Of a stretch of 17,807 nt of DNA, positions 1 through 6,919 are shown in pieces (position 1 is the stretch's first letter; each line of letters opens with the position of its first letter). A program made the position numbers and the translations under genes. Origin of the DNA: RZYP01 sp964386405 (GTDB taxonomy: Bacteria; Bacillota; Negativicutes; Acidaminococcales; Acidaminococcaceae); NCBI GenBank assembly GCA_964386405.1, contig CAYLRW010000033.1, forward strand, positions 1-17,807, written 5' to 3'. Below the pieces are notes generated by a model, which saw only the letters and a program-made list of their open reading frames with translations, ran no database searches and was not told where the DNA came from.

Positions 1-72
1 GCGTTCGGCCGAATTTACTGCGGCCGTTTAACGCGTGTGGAATGGTCCAGAGGAAATCTTAATTCCTTGCCC
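1..72 (+). repeat. Inward-facing end repeat, copy A (possible gene tail or structured element)
   Basis: Bases 32-55 are identical over 24 nt to the minus-strand bases 17714-17691 at the other end, and weaker similarity continues to about 72. A hairpin lies directly before the shared core: 1-5 (GCGTT) pairs with 30-34 (AACGC), and 6-11 (CGGCCG) pairs with 21-26, with a TTT bulge at 27-29. Frame 1 is open from base 1 to a TAA at 85-87 and would encode a tail containing RVEWSRGNLNSLP; copy B encodes RVEWSRGTLQSLP in its own frame. It could therefore be the 3' end of a gene cut by the window edge, or a non-coding dispersed repeat. Local G+C is higher than in the neighbouring genes. I do not recognise the family. 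Confidence 0.6.
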
Positions 73-145
73 TTTTTACCAATATAAGTTTTTTTCGCAT
101 TAAAAATATTCGTTCGTGCGCTAAACAATTACTTGAAGATGGCAA

Positions 146-207
146 TAAAAAAGCTCGAATCTTCTGCTGAGGTGATTCATAAATTCACCAAAGCAAAAAA
201 TTCGAGC
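146..207 (-). terminator. Nested-stem intrinsic terminator after the DUF1624 gene
   Basis: Outer stem GCTCGAAT (153-160) pairs with ATTCGAGC (200-207). Inside it TGCT (165-168) pairs with AGCA (192-195) and GGTGA (171-175) pairs with TCACC (185-189), giving a long interrupted hairpin. On the minus strand the stem is followed by a run of six T (146-152 region). It begins 9 nt beyond the stop codon at 216. The rest of 88-152 is AT-rich and shows nothing else I can support. Confidence 0.75.
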
Positions 208-215
208 ATAATTAT

Positions 216-947
216 TTAAAAAACTAAAGTGGTGACAGCCAGAATGATGGGCTGATGGCTGAGATAAAGCAGCAAGCTGTGCCTGCCCATAAACGCAAAA
301 CCGGAGAACTGCCTGAAAAAGTATTTTTCTCGTAACTTTTCATCAGTCATCTGCCAGCAGAAATAACCCAGCCAGTAGGGGAAAATCCAAGGCAAAAGGG
401 GAAAATAATCAGCAGAAAAAAAATCCCCATTCGGTAATCCTAGTGGAAATAAAAAGCTGCTATGATAAAAAGCTGTCGGTATCTCCCAAATCTTATTCCC
501 TAAAATACTGATATTACCTTCAGCAACATCATGCGTCATAAAAAACAGCATTAAACATATCGTTGCACCGTAGACTGCCGAGATACGATCAAGCAGCGGC
601 TGCAAAAGATGAGTAATCAGTGCTGACCAGCCAAGCAAGCTGAGGATACCAAACACAATAAGGAATTCCGGGAAAAAGAAATAAGTAACGAGGAAATTTA
701 ACAAGCCGCAACCCACAAGCAATAAACCGTTTTTGGTCAATTGTTTGGCACAATGCGCCATCATTCCCGAAATAAAAACAAATAAGCATACTGTTCCCTG
801 CTGCACAAGGTACATTGGCAGACTTTCAAACCACATGAAATTAAAACCATAGAAGTTTATCAAGTCATAAAAGAAATGATAAACAATCACGTTGACCATG
901 GCAAGTCCCCGCAAAGTATCAATCAAGCCGTAACGCGGTCTTTCCAT
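216..947 (-). CDS. DUF1624 / heparan-alpha-glucosaminide N-acetyltransferase-like membrane protein
   Basis: A 243-residue polytopic membrane protein with about seven hydrophobic segments. The N-terminus has the family pattern (IDTLRGLAM followed by YHFFYDL); the middle has FISG; the C-terminal half has DYFPLLPW and the closing GRHSLLLYLSHQPI. These are hallmarks of the DUF1624/HGSNAT-like acyltransferase group, in which a membrane histidine is thought to pass an acyl group across the membrane. The substrate here is unknown. A GTG at 953 is also in frame, but the GAGG Shine-Dalgarno lies on top of it and is 5 nt from the ATG at 947, so 947 is chosen. That Shine-Dalgarno overlaps the stop codon of the upstream HAD gene, indicating translational coupling in a two-gene operon. 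The length is typical of short family members. Confidence 0.85.
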   Translation of the reverse strand: MERPRYGLIDTLRGLAMVNVIVYHFFYDLINFYGFNFMWFESLPMYLVQQGTVCLFVFISGMMAHCAKQLTKNGLLLVGCGLLNFLVTYFFFPEFLIVFGILSLLGWSALITHLLQPLLDRISAVYGATICLMLFFMTHDVAEGNISILGNKIWEIPTAFYHSSFLFPLGLPNGDFFSADYFPLLPWIFPYWLGYFCWQMTDEKLREKYFFRQFSGFAFMGRHSLLLYLSHQPIILAVTTLVF

Positions 948-954
948 AAACACC

Positions 955-1758
955 TCAAATATAGTTTATTAAATTTGCTGCACCATCAAGAATAATATCA
1001 GGCTTGATATGCCCTCTTTCCACATCATCAAGACTAGCTTCACCTGTCAGGACAAGTACCGATAGAATATTATTATTCAAGCCAAAAGCAATATCCGTAC
1101 TGAGGCGGTCACCGACCATCGCGATTTCATTTTTCGCAAAGCCTGTCCTTTCTATCAGCAGGTCTATCATATAATGATAAGGCTTACCCAAAACATCCAG
1201 CGGGCTGACACCTGTTGCTGTTTTGATAAGTTCAATCATGGCACCGCAATCCGGTATGAATTCACCGTTTTCAATAGGGCAGCGTACGTCTGGATGCGTA
1301 GCAATATAAGGTACGCCTTGGTCAATCAGGCGGCATGCCGTTGATAAGTTATCATAGGCCAGAGTCATATCGAAGCCAAGAATAACAAACTCCGGCTTAG
1401 TTACAGCCGGATCAACTATTTCAAATCCTGCTGTGGCAATAGTAGACTTTAATTCCGACGTACCAAGGACAAACAATTTCGCCTGTGGTTTGGCCTTACC
1501 TAAATAATAAGTCAAAGCGTCAGAGGAAATAAGTACATCCTTTGGAGTTACTTCAATGCCCATATTAGCCATTTTTTTCACGTAGTGAGCATGATCCTTC
1601 GAAGAGTTATTGGTAACCAGATAAAACGTTTTACCTTTGGCTTTGAGCTGGGCAAAAAAATCATCCATACCAGCAATAAGGGTATTGCCCAAATTAATGG
1701 TGCCATCCATATCAAACAAAAAACATTTAATCTCTTTCAATTTATCTTTATTCTGCAT
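955..1758 (-). CDS. HAD-IIA family hydrolase (NagD/4-nitrophenylphosphatase-like)
   Basis: A 267-residue cytoplasmic phosphatase of the haloacid dehalogenase superfamily, subclass IIA. All four HAD motifs are visible: motif I FDMDGT (nucleophile Asp16, acid Asp18), motif II TNNSS (49-53), the motif III lysine in GKP (Lys192) and motif IV GDRLSTD (Asp217, Asp222). The C2-type cap lies between motifs II and III. Family members dephosphorylate small sugar or nucleotide phosphates; which one cannot be told from sequence. The open frame extends upstream to 1923, but the ATG at 1758 follows a GGGGAG Shine-Dalgarno, and the extra 55 residues are unlike the family and overlap the divergent gene. It is the first gene of a two-gene operon with the DUF1624 membrane protein and has a promoter at 1798-1826. 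Confidence 0.92.
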   Translation of the reverse strand: MQNKDKLKEIKCFLFDMDGTINLGNTLIAGMDDFFAQLKAKGKTFYLVTNNSSKDHAHYVKKMANMGIEVTPKDVLISSDALTYYLGKAKPQAKLFVLGTSELKSTIATAGFEIVDPAVTKPEFVILGFDMTLAYDNLSTACRLIDQGVPYIATHPDVRCPIENGEFIPDCGAMIELIKTATGVSPLDVLGKPYHYMIDLLIERTGFAKNEIAMVGDRLSTDIAFGLNNNILSVLVLTGEASLDDVERGHIKPDIILDGAANLINYI

Positions 1759-1797
1759 CCACACTGCTCCCCTGTAAAATAAGTCCAATATACATCT

Positions 1798-1826
1798 ATT
1801 ATACGGCATTGACAATCGGCGGTAAA
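1798..1826 (-). promoter_or_regulatory. Sigma-A-type promoter for the HAD-DUF1624 operon
   Basis: On the minus strand TTTACC (1826-1821) is followed after 17 nt by a perfect TATAAT (1803-1798). The predicted start near 1791 gives a leader of about 33 nt before the ATG at 1758. It lies in the 141-nt divergent gap shared with the EamA gene. Confidence 0.6.
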
Positions 1827-1836
1827 TTTTTTCGCA

Positions 1837-1866
1837 TTGTTTTTTCTTTCTAAATAGTGATAAGAT
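1837..1866 (+). promoter_or_regulatory. Candidate promoter for the EamA-rhodanese pair
   Basis: TTGTTT (1837-1842), an 18-nt spacer, then TAAGAT (1861-1866) preceded by TGA, which makes an extended -10. The -35 is a poor match, so the TG element carries the call. The leader would be about 27 nt to the ATG at 1900. Confidence 0.4.
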
Positions 1867-1899
1867 AATAAAAACACATTTACTCAAGGAGGAGATTAA

Positions 1900-2775
1900 A
1901 TGGGTACGAATACCCTGGGCCATATTGCTGCACTTTTTACCGTCATTGTCTGGGGGACCACCTTCATTTCGACAAAAATTCTCCTACTTGACTTTACGCC
2001 GCTGGAAATTCTCTTTTTCCGCTTCATTCTTGGTTTTTTGGTTTTATGCCTCGCTAAACCGCAACGCTTAAAAACTAAAGGACTGGTAGAAGAAAAATAT
2101 TTTATTGGTGCCGGTTTATGCGGAATAACTCTTTATTTTCTTTTGGAAAATGTTGCTCTGCTTTACACCTACGCTTCCAGTGTCTGCCTGATTCTCGCAT
2201 TTGTCCCTTTTCTGACCGCTTTAGCAGCCAAATTTTTGCTGGGCGAAGATAATCTCAGCTCAAATTTCTTTATTGGTTTCATTTGCGCGTTAGTAGGCGT
2301 TATAATGATTATTTTCAATGGCAGTGTAATCCTGAAGCTTAATCCTATCGGTGACCTGCTGGCCTTTCTGGCCGGCGTTGTCTGGGCACTGTATTCAATT
2401 TTAATTCGCAAAATCAGCACTTTCAACTATAATACTGTCCTTTGCACTCGTAATATTTTCGGTTATGGTCTGCTCTTGATGCTGCCTGCTCTGCTGTTCA
2501 TGGACTTCCAGTGGGGTTTCGAGCGTCTTGATGATCACGCCAACATGTTCAATCTTCTGTACTTAGGCATTGGTGCTTCGGCTATCTGTTTCGGCACCTG
2601 GAGTTGGGCTGTCAATATTCTGGGGCCTGTAAAAACCAGTATGTACATCTACATCAGTCCTATCGTCACACTCATAACCTCTGCTTTGATCCTGGACGAG
2701 AAAATAACCTGGATTGCTCTGCTTGGTACTGCTTTTATTCTTTTTGGTCTGATTATCTCAGGCCGCAGAAATTAA
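1900..2775 (+). CDS. EamA-family (DMT superfamily) transporter
   Basis: A 291-residue inner-membrane protein with about ten hydrophobic helices arranged as two EamA repeats (roughly 5-140 and 150-288). The opening VIVWGTTFISTK and the pattern FTPLEILFFRF are typical of the first repeat; the second begins near GDLLAFLAGVVWALYS and ends with ILDEKITWIALLGTAFILFG. EamA proteins generally export amino acids, cofactors or other metabolites. The substrate cannot be inferred here. The start is supported by an AAGGAGG Shine-Dalgarno 7 nt upstream. It is transcribed divergently from the HAD gene, and the rhodanese lipoprotein gene follows after 38 nt, so the two probably form one transcript. Confidence 0.9.
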   Translation: MGTNTLGHIAALFTVIVWGTTFISTKILLLDFTPLEILFFRFILGFLVLCLAKPQRLKTKGLVEEKYFIGAGLCGITLYFLLENVALLYTYASSVCLILAFVPFLTALAAKFLLGEDNLSSNFFIGFICALVGVIMIIFNGSVILKLNPIGDLLAFLAGVVWALYSILIRKISTFNYNTVLCTRNIFGYGLLLMLPALLFMDFQWGFERLDDHANMFNLLYLGIGASAICFGTWSWAVNILGPVKTSMYIYISPIVTLITSALILDEKITWIALLGTAFILFGLIISGRRN

Positions 2776-2813
2776 CCGCATAAACTGAATATACAAAGAA
2801 TTGAGGTGGTTTT

Positions 2814-3233
2814 ATGGATAAGACATTCAAGATAGTTCTCCTGCTCTTCACTTTTTCTCTTATTATCTTTTTCGTCATGGGCTGCGCAAAACAATCAGCA
2901 AAAGGCGATGGTGATAAAGCTGTTGGTTACCAAAAAATCACTCCCGCTGTTGTTAAAGAGCGCCTGGATAAAGGAGAAAAACTAATTATTGTCGATGTTC
3001 GTACCAAAGAAGAGTATGACAGCGGTCACATACCCCGCAGTCTGCTTATCCCCTATGACGAAATGGAAGCCACGGCTGCCAGCCTTTTACCTGACAAAAA
3101 TGCTTCCATCATCGTTTACTGCCGCAGCGGCCGGCGCAGTGAAATTGCCGCTAAGTCACTCGTGAAACTCGGCTATACCAACGTAGCTGACTTGGGAGCC
3201 ATAAGTGATTGGAAATATGGACTGGAAAAATAA
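2814..3233 (+). CDS. Membrane-anchored rhodanese-like lipoprotein
   Basis: A 139-residue protein: an N-terminal hydrophobic signal (about 5-21) ends in a lipobox-like VMGC with the lipidated Cys at 24, followed by a short polar linker and one rhodanese domain (about 40-137). The active-site loop CRSGRR is intact with the catalytic Cys at 103, and the family's VDVRTKEEYDSGHIPRS stretch is present. It should act on the outer face of the cytoplasmic membrane, in sulfur transfer or persulfide/thiol chemistry; the partner is unknown. The start has a GAGGTGG Shine-Dalgarno. It follows the EamA gene by 38 nt and ends 15 nt before a strong bidirectional terminator. Confidence 0.88.
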   Translation: MDKTFKIVLLLFTFSLIIFFVMGCAKQSAKGDGDKAVGYQKITPAVVKERLDKGEKLIIVDVRTKEEYDSGHIPRSLLIPYDEMEATAASLLPDKNASIIVYCRSGRRSEIAAKSLVKLGYTNVADLGAISDWKYGLEK

Positions 3234-3248
3234 ATATGTTCATTACAC

Positions 3249-3287
3249 AAAAAGATAGGAAACAGTGAGGCTGTTTCCTATCTTTTT
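3249..3287. terminator. Bidirectional intrinsic terminator
   Basis: A perfect 17-bp stem, 3249-3265 with 3271-3287, and a 5-nt loop. It starts with five A and ends with five T, so it can terminate both the rhodanese gene (plus) and the converging TIM-barrel gene (minus, stop at 3296). Confidence 0.93.
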
Positions 3288-3295
3288 GTTTGCTT

Positions 3296-4054
3296 TCAAA
3301 CGCTGTATTTAGTTTCTAGCATTGTCAGATGCTTTAATAACGCCCCAAATCTGATGTCCTTGTACTCCAAAACTTGTACAGCCGCAGGAATAACTTCCCT
3401 GGCCTTGCAAAAATAACTTTGCCAATCTATGCTGCCTTCACCTATCGGCAGATGCTGATCAGCCATACCGTTATTATCATGAAGATGTACAGCCTTGATC
3501 TGCGACTGCAAGACATCCAGAATCTCAAGAATATTCCATTCATTGACATGAGCATGACCCAAATCTATCAATGCCCCTGTCTGGGGAAACTTAGCCAAAA
3601 GCTCAAGATATTGTTCCCAATCATATAGCAGGGTCCCATTAGTACGCAAGCCGACATTTTCAATCAGTACTTTTACATGATGCATTTTTGCCAGAGCCAG
3701 AATCTCTTTCAGACGTTTTTCGACCAACATTGTGACATTATCTCTATCCCCAAACCACTGCTCATTGGTATGCAAAACCACAAAGGCAGCTTTTTGTCTT
3801 TGCGCATAGGCCAAAGTTCTTCTATAAACCTCCAGATAGTTAAAATCTTTGGGATCGGCCAAATTAACAGCAACGCACGGTGCATGAATACTCAAGCCAG
3901 CATTCCTATCAGCTAAAATTTTTTCGCAGCGTGCATCCCAATAATCATCGGTGCCAAACTCATAAAAAATCTCAATACCATATTCTGCCGGCAAGTGCTC
4001 TAAAACACTGTTTTTAAATCCCGTAAAAGCTAAATCACTAACTGCAAATTTCAT
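3296..4054 (-). CDS. Sugar phosphate isomerase/epimerase-like TIM-barrel protein
   Basis: A 252-residue protein of the xylose isomerase-like/AP endonuclease 2 TIM-barrel superfamily. Candidate metal or catalytic positions fall where the family has them: SIHAPC, VLHTNEQ, IENVG, IDLGHAHV, VHLHDN, and the highly typical HLPIGEGSIDW, then a closing LEYKD. Members isomerise or epimerise sugars and sugar phosphates, or dehydrate inosose; the exact reaction is not readable. The ATG at 4054 follows a GGGGGAG Shine-Dalgarno and overlaps the end of ugpC by 17 nt, so it is the last gene of the ugp operon. Its place there is where other ugp operons may carry the glycerophosphodiesterase ugpQ, but the GDPD signature is not present. 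Substrate delivery by the importer is inferred. Confidence 0.85.
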   Translation of the reverse strand: MKFAVSDLAFTGFKNSVLEHLPAEYGIEIFYEFGTDDYWDARCEKILADRNAGLSIHAPCVAVNLADPKDFNYLEVYRRTLAYAQRQKAAFVVLHTNEQWFGDRDNVTMLVEKRLKEILALAKMHHVKVLIENVGLRTNGTLLYDWEQYLELLAKFPQTGALIDLGHAHVNEWNILEILDVLQSQIKAVHLHDNNGMADQHLPIGEGSIDWQSYFCKAREVIPAAVQVLEYKDIRFGALLKHLTMLETKYSV

Positions 4055-5147
4055 ATATTTCTCCCCCTTCTTGTCTGGGATAACCAATATTAGTACCAGT
4101 CTTATAGTCGAAAATACTTACATCCTCCCACCGGAAGGAAAACCCTTTAATATCATTTGCTGCTTGTCTGAAATCCTTGGTACTCACAAAGACACTTTCC
4201 TGATTTTTTAAAGTTAACCGCAAAGTCCTTTGACTGCCGAGATTTTCCACGTAAGAAACTACGGCTGGCACCATGGGTTTTTCCTCGGTGATATGGCATT
4301 TTTCCGGTCGGATTCCCAGGATAATCCTGCCTCTGCCAGCAATCACTTTATCCCAGCCGGCATCCAGTGGTACACAGGCATCACCAATAAATATCCAATG
4401 GTCTCTGACGTGAGCGCTCAAAAGATTCATCGGCGGCGTACCAATGAAAGATGCCACAAAAGTATTTGCCGGTCGATGATAGATATTTTCCGGTGTATCA
4501 ATTTGCTGCAGCTCACCTTTGTTCATAATCGCAATACGCTGTGCGATCGTCATGGCTTCGACCTGATCATGCGTAACATAAATCATCGTCGGTTTGTATA
4601 GTTCGTGCAGCTTGACCAATTCAGTTCTTGCCTGCTGGCGGAGCTGCGCGTCAAGATTGGAGAGCGGTTCATCCAGCAGAAAATACGGAGACTGCTTCAC
4701 AATTGCTCTGCATAATGCAACCCTCTGCTTCTGCCCGCCGGACAATTCTTTCGGCTTACGGTTTTCATAACCTGTAAGATTGAGAATTTCCAAGGCCTCC
4801 TTAGTACGTTTAACCATTTCCTGCTCACTGAGGTTTTGAATTTTCAGGCCAAAGGTAACATTATCCCACACGGAAAGATGGGGAAATAAGGCATAGTTTT
4901 GAAAAACCATAGCTATATTTCTCTTTCCAGGAGCGACGTCATTGACAACGGTTCCTCCCATCAACAGCTGCCCCTCTGATATCTCTTCCAGACCTGCAAT
5001 CATACGCAGCGTCGTTGTTTTACCGCAGCCAGAAGGCCCCAAAAGCACAAGCCTTTCGCCTTCTTTAATGCTGAAATTCAATGCTTGGATAACGGTTGTT
5101 TCCCCGTATTTTTTTTTCACAGCTTGAAACTCAATATTTTTCATCAT
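4038..5147 (-). CDS. ugpC: ABC transporter ATPase, UgpC/MalK type
   Basis: A 369-residue CUT1-type ATPase. Walker A GPSGCGKTTT (38-47), Q-loop VFQNYALFPH (81-90), signature LSGGQKQR (135-142), Walker B FLLDEP (156-161), D-loop and H-loop VTHDQ (191-195) are intact. The last 130 or so residues form the regulatory TOBE/MalK-like domain. It powers the two permeases encoded just upstream. ATGs at 5147 and 5144 are both usable; AAAGG lies 5 and 8 nt upstream of them. It begins 1 nt after the ugpE stop codon and its 3' end overlaps the TIM-barrel gene by 17 nt. Substrate assignment to glycerol 3-phosphate rests on the binding protein and the PhoP-like box, since ATPases of this class are shared among sugar systems. 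Confidence 0.92.
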   Translation of the reverse strand: MMKNIEFQAVKKKYGETTVIQALNFSIKEGERLVLLGPSGCGKTTTLRMIAGLEEISEGQLLMGGTVVNDVAPGKRNIAMVFQNYALFPHLSVWDNVTFGLKIQNLSEQEMVKRTKEALEILNLTGYENRKPKELSGGQKQRVALCRAIVKQSPYFLLDEPLSNLDAQLRQQARTELVKLHELYKPTMIYVTHDQVEAMTIAQRIAIMNKGELQQIDTPENIYHRPANTFVASFIGTPPMNLLSAHVRDHWIFIGDACVPLDAGWDKVIAGRGRIILGIRPEKCHITEEKPMVPAVVSYVENLGSQRTLRLTLKNQESVFVSTKDFRQAANDIKGFSFRWEDVSIFDYKTGTNIGYPRQEGGEIYEICS

Positions 5148-5148
5148 T

Positions 5149-5976
5149 TTATCCTTTCACTCCTGATTGCATGAAGGTGCTTAAGATATACTTCTGACAA
5201 AGCAAATACAATAGTAAGGGCAGCAGACTGGTAAGCATAGCGACAGCCATGGCGATACCCCATTCACTGCCGCCTTCGGCGCTGATAAACATTTGCAGTG
5301 CCAAAGGAAGCGTATAGTTTTCTTTATCCTGTAAAACCAAGAGCGGCCAAAAGTATTCATTCCAGGAATTAATGAAGAAGAAAATAGTAACGGCAATCGC
5401 TGAAGGTTTGATCAATGGCAGCACTACTTTCGTCAGAACACCGATGGCACCGGCCCCTTCCAAAAGTGCAGCTTCCAGCAGTGGTTTCGGAATGCCTCTG
5501 ATTGTCTGCCGCATCAGAAAAATGCCCATCCCGTCAGCAATCTGCGGCAGGATGACACCCCAAGGAGTATTCAATAAACCCAATTGGGACATCAAGAGAT
5601 AATTAGGCATAATAAGCACCGTGATGGGAATAAAAAAAGTCAAAAGCATGAAGTTAAAAATAGTTTCTTTGCCTTTAAACTCATAATAAACAAAAGCAAA
5701 AGCCGCCAAAATACTAGTTGCTATTTTACAGAAAGTAACCAGCACGGCAATAAAAAAGGTATTGTAGACATAGGTCAAAAATGGGAAATCTTCCAACACG
5801 GCAACATAATTGTTGAGCGTTGGCGGGAAGGGCAATGGATTCAAGGCAGCAGTAAAAATCTGATCCATATTCTTAAAGGAAGTCGACGCCATGAAAATAA
5901 GCGGCCACAGTTGCAAAAAGACTGCCAAAAGCAACGGCAGATGCCAAAGAATATTTTTGTCAAATTTAGTTTTCAT
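5149..5976 (-). CDS. ugpE: ABC transporter permease, UgpE/MalG type
   Basis: A 275-residue inner-membrane permease of the BPD_transp_1 family with about six helices. The cytoplasmic coupling loop (EAA motif) reads EAALLEGAGAIGVLTKVVLPL near residues 170-195. The typical NSWNEYFWPLLVL stretch and a C-terminal TFMQSGVKG match the MalG/UgpE class. It starts inside the last codons of the ugpA-like gene (11-nt overlap) and stops 1 nt before ugpC, so the membrane and ATPase genes are translationally coupled. It pairs with the other permease to form the import channel. Confidence 0.92.
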   Translation of the reverse strand: MKTKFDKNILWHLPLLLAVFLQLWPLIFMASTSFKNMDQIFTAALNPLPFPPTLNNYVAVLEDFPFLTYVYNTFFIAVLVTFCKIATSILAAFAFVYYEFKGKETIFNFMLLTFFIPITVLIMPNYLLMSQLGLLNTPWGVILPQIADGMGIFLMRQTIRGIPKPLLEAALLEGAGAIGVLTKVVLPLIKPSAIAVTIFFFINSWNEYFWPLLVLQDKENYTLPLALQMFISAEGGSEWGIAMAVAMLTSLLPLLLYLLCQKYILSTFMQSGVKG

Positions 5977-6844
5977 AATGTATCCTCTTATCCAGATATT
6001 TGTTTTTTAACAACAGGAAGGCTCCGTAAGCCACCATGGTCAAAATGGCAAAAGCTGCTGCCTTGCCGGTTTGAAAGAAAATAAATCCATATTGGTAAAC
6101 AATATAGACAAGGTTGGAACTTCCTTGGTCAGGGCCTCCCTGCGTCAGCATGTTTACCGGTACCAATACATACTGCAAACCGAAAACAACGGTAATAGTA
6201 AAAACATAGACAGCAGTCGGTGCCGTCATGGGTAAAATGATCTTTCTGAAGATCAGCCAGTCCGAGGCGTCTTCCAGTTTGGCCGCCTCAATCATTTCCT
6301 TGGGCACGGCAACCATTGCTGCCAGCATCACAATCAGATTATAGCCAAAAACTTTCCAGCCGATAATTGTGCTGAGTGCTATGATGACCATGATATTTTC
6401 CTTAAACCATCTTGGTGATTCCAGTCCCATACCGCTCAAGATTATGCTTAACGGCCCTGCCAGCGGATTATAGATCCATAAAAACAAGATGCTGGCTACA
6501 GCTAAAGAAATCGTACTAGGCAAAAACAACGCAGAGCGATAAAAAAAGTTATATTTTTTTACCAAATGCCCCAGAATATAAGAATATAAATAAGGCAGCA
6601 AAAAATTCAGGATTAAGAGCACGATGATAAACAACACCGTATTACCCAAAATTTTCAGGAGTTCCGCACTACCCAGAACCTCAAGATAATTTGCGATACC
6701 GACAAATTTCATTTGCGGGCTTACCATGTTCCATTGAAAAAAGCTTAAATATAAATTCTGTGCCAAAGGCCAGTAGAAGAAAATCAAAAAAATTACCGCC
6801 GCGGGTAATAAAAATAACAAAGCAGGTATTCTTGCTTTTTGCAC
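5966..6844 (-). CDS. ugpA: ABC transporter permease, UgpA/MalF type
   Basis: A 292-residue permease of the BPD_transp_1 family with about six helices. The EAA coupling loop reads EMIEAAKLEDASDWLIFRKI, and the family's LTQGGPDQGSSNLVYIVYQYGF follows. It uses a GTG start at 6844 with a GAGGGA Shine-Dalgarno about 6 nt upstream; no in-frame ATG lies nearby. It is separated from ugpB by 75 nt that hold a strong hairpin, whereas the downstream ugpE overlaps it by 11 nt. The length agrees with UgpA-type permeases rather than the larger MalF. Confidence 0.92.
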   Translation of the reverse strand: MQKARIPALLFLLPAAVIFLIFFYWPLAQNLYLSFFQWNMVSPQMKFVGIANYLEVLGSAELLKILGNTVLFIIVLLILNFLLPYLYSYILGHLVKKYNFFYRSALFLPSTISLAVASILFLWIYNPLAGPLSIILSGMGLESPRWFKENIMVIIALSTIIGWKVFGYNLIVMLAAMVAVPKEMIEAAKLEDASDWLIFRKIILPMTAPTAVYVFTITVVFGLQYVLVPVNMLTQGGPDQGSSNLVYIVYQYGFIFFQTGKAAAFAILTMVAYGAFLLLKNKYLDKRIHYEN

Positions 6845-6863
6845 GTGTAATCCCTCGCTTTTT

Positions 6864-6900
6864 AAAAACAGGATGCCGCCATTTATTTGGCAGCATCCTG
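6864..6900 (-). terminator. Intercistronic hairpin (partial terminator/mRNA stabiliser) between ugpB and ugpA
   Basis: On the minus strand a 13-bp stem (6900-6888 with 6881-6869, one G-U pair) with a 6-nt loop is followed by five T (6868-6864). It stands 19 nt after the ugpB stop and 19 nt before the ugpA GTG. Because the two genes clearly belong to one system, partial termination or 3'-end protection of the ugpB message is more likely than an operon boundary. Confidence 0.75.
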
Positions 6901-6919
6901 CAGATACTTAGTTGCGTTT

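Noticed and set aside
1..72. Template/variable repeat pair of a diversity-generating retroelement
   Set aside because: The copies differ at T, C, G and A positions rather than only at adenines, and no reverse transcriptase is in the window.
3296..4054. Assignment as glycerophosphodiester phosphodiesterase (UgpQ)
   Set aside because: The GDPD-type HRG and paired acidic motifs are missing, while xylose isomerase-like motifs such as HLPIGEGSIDW are present.
5584..6084. 166-codon plus-strand open frame
   Set aside because: It lies antisense to the two ugp permease genes, has no family-like composition and no Shine-Dalgarno; the minus-strand frames are clearly real.
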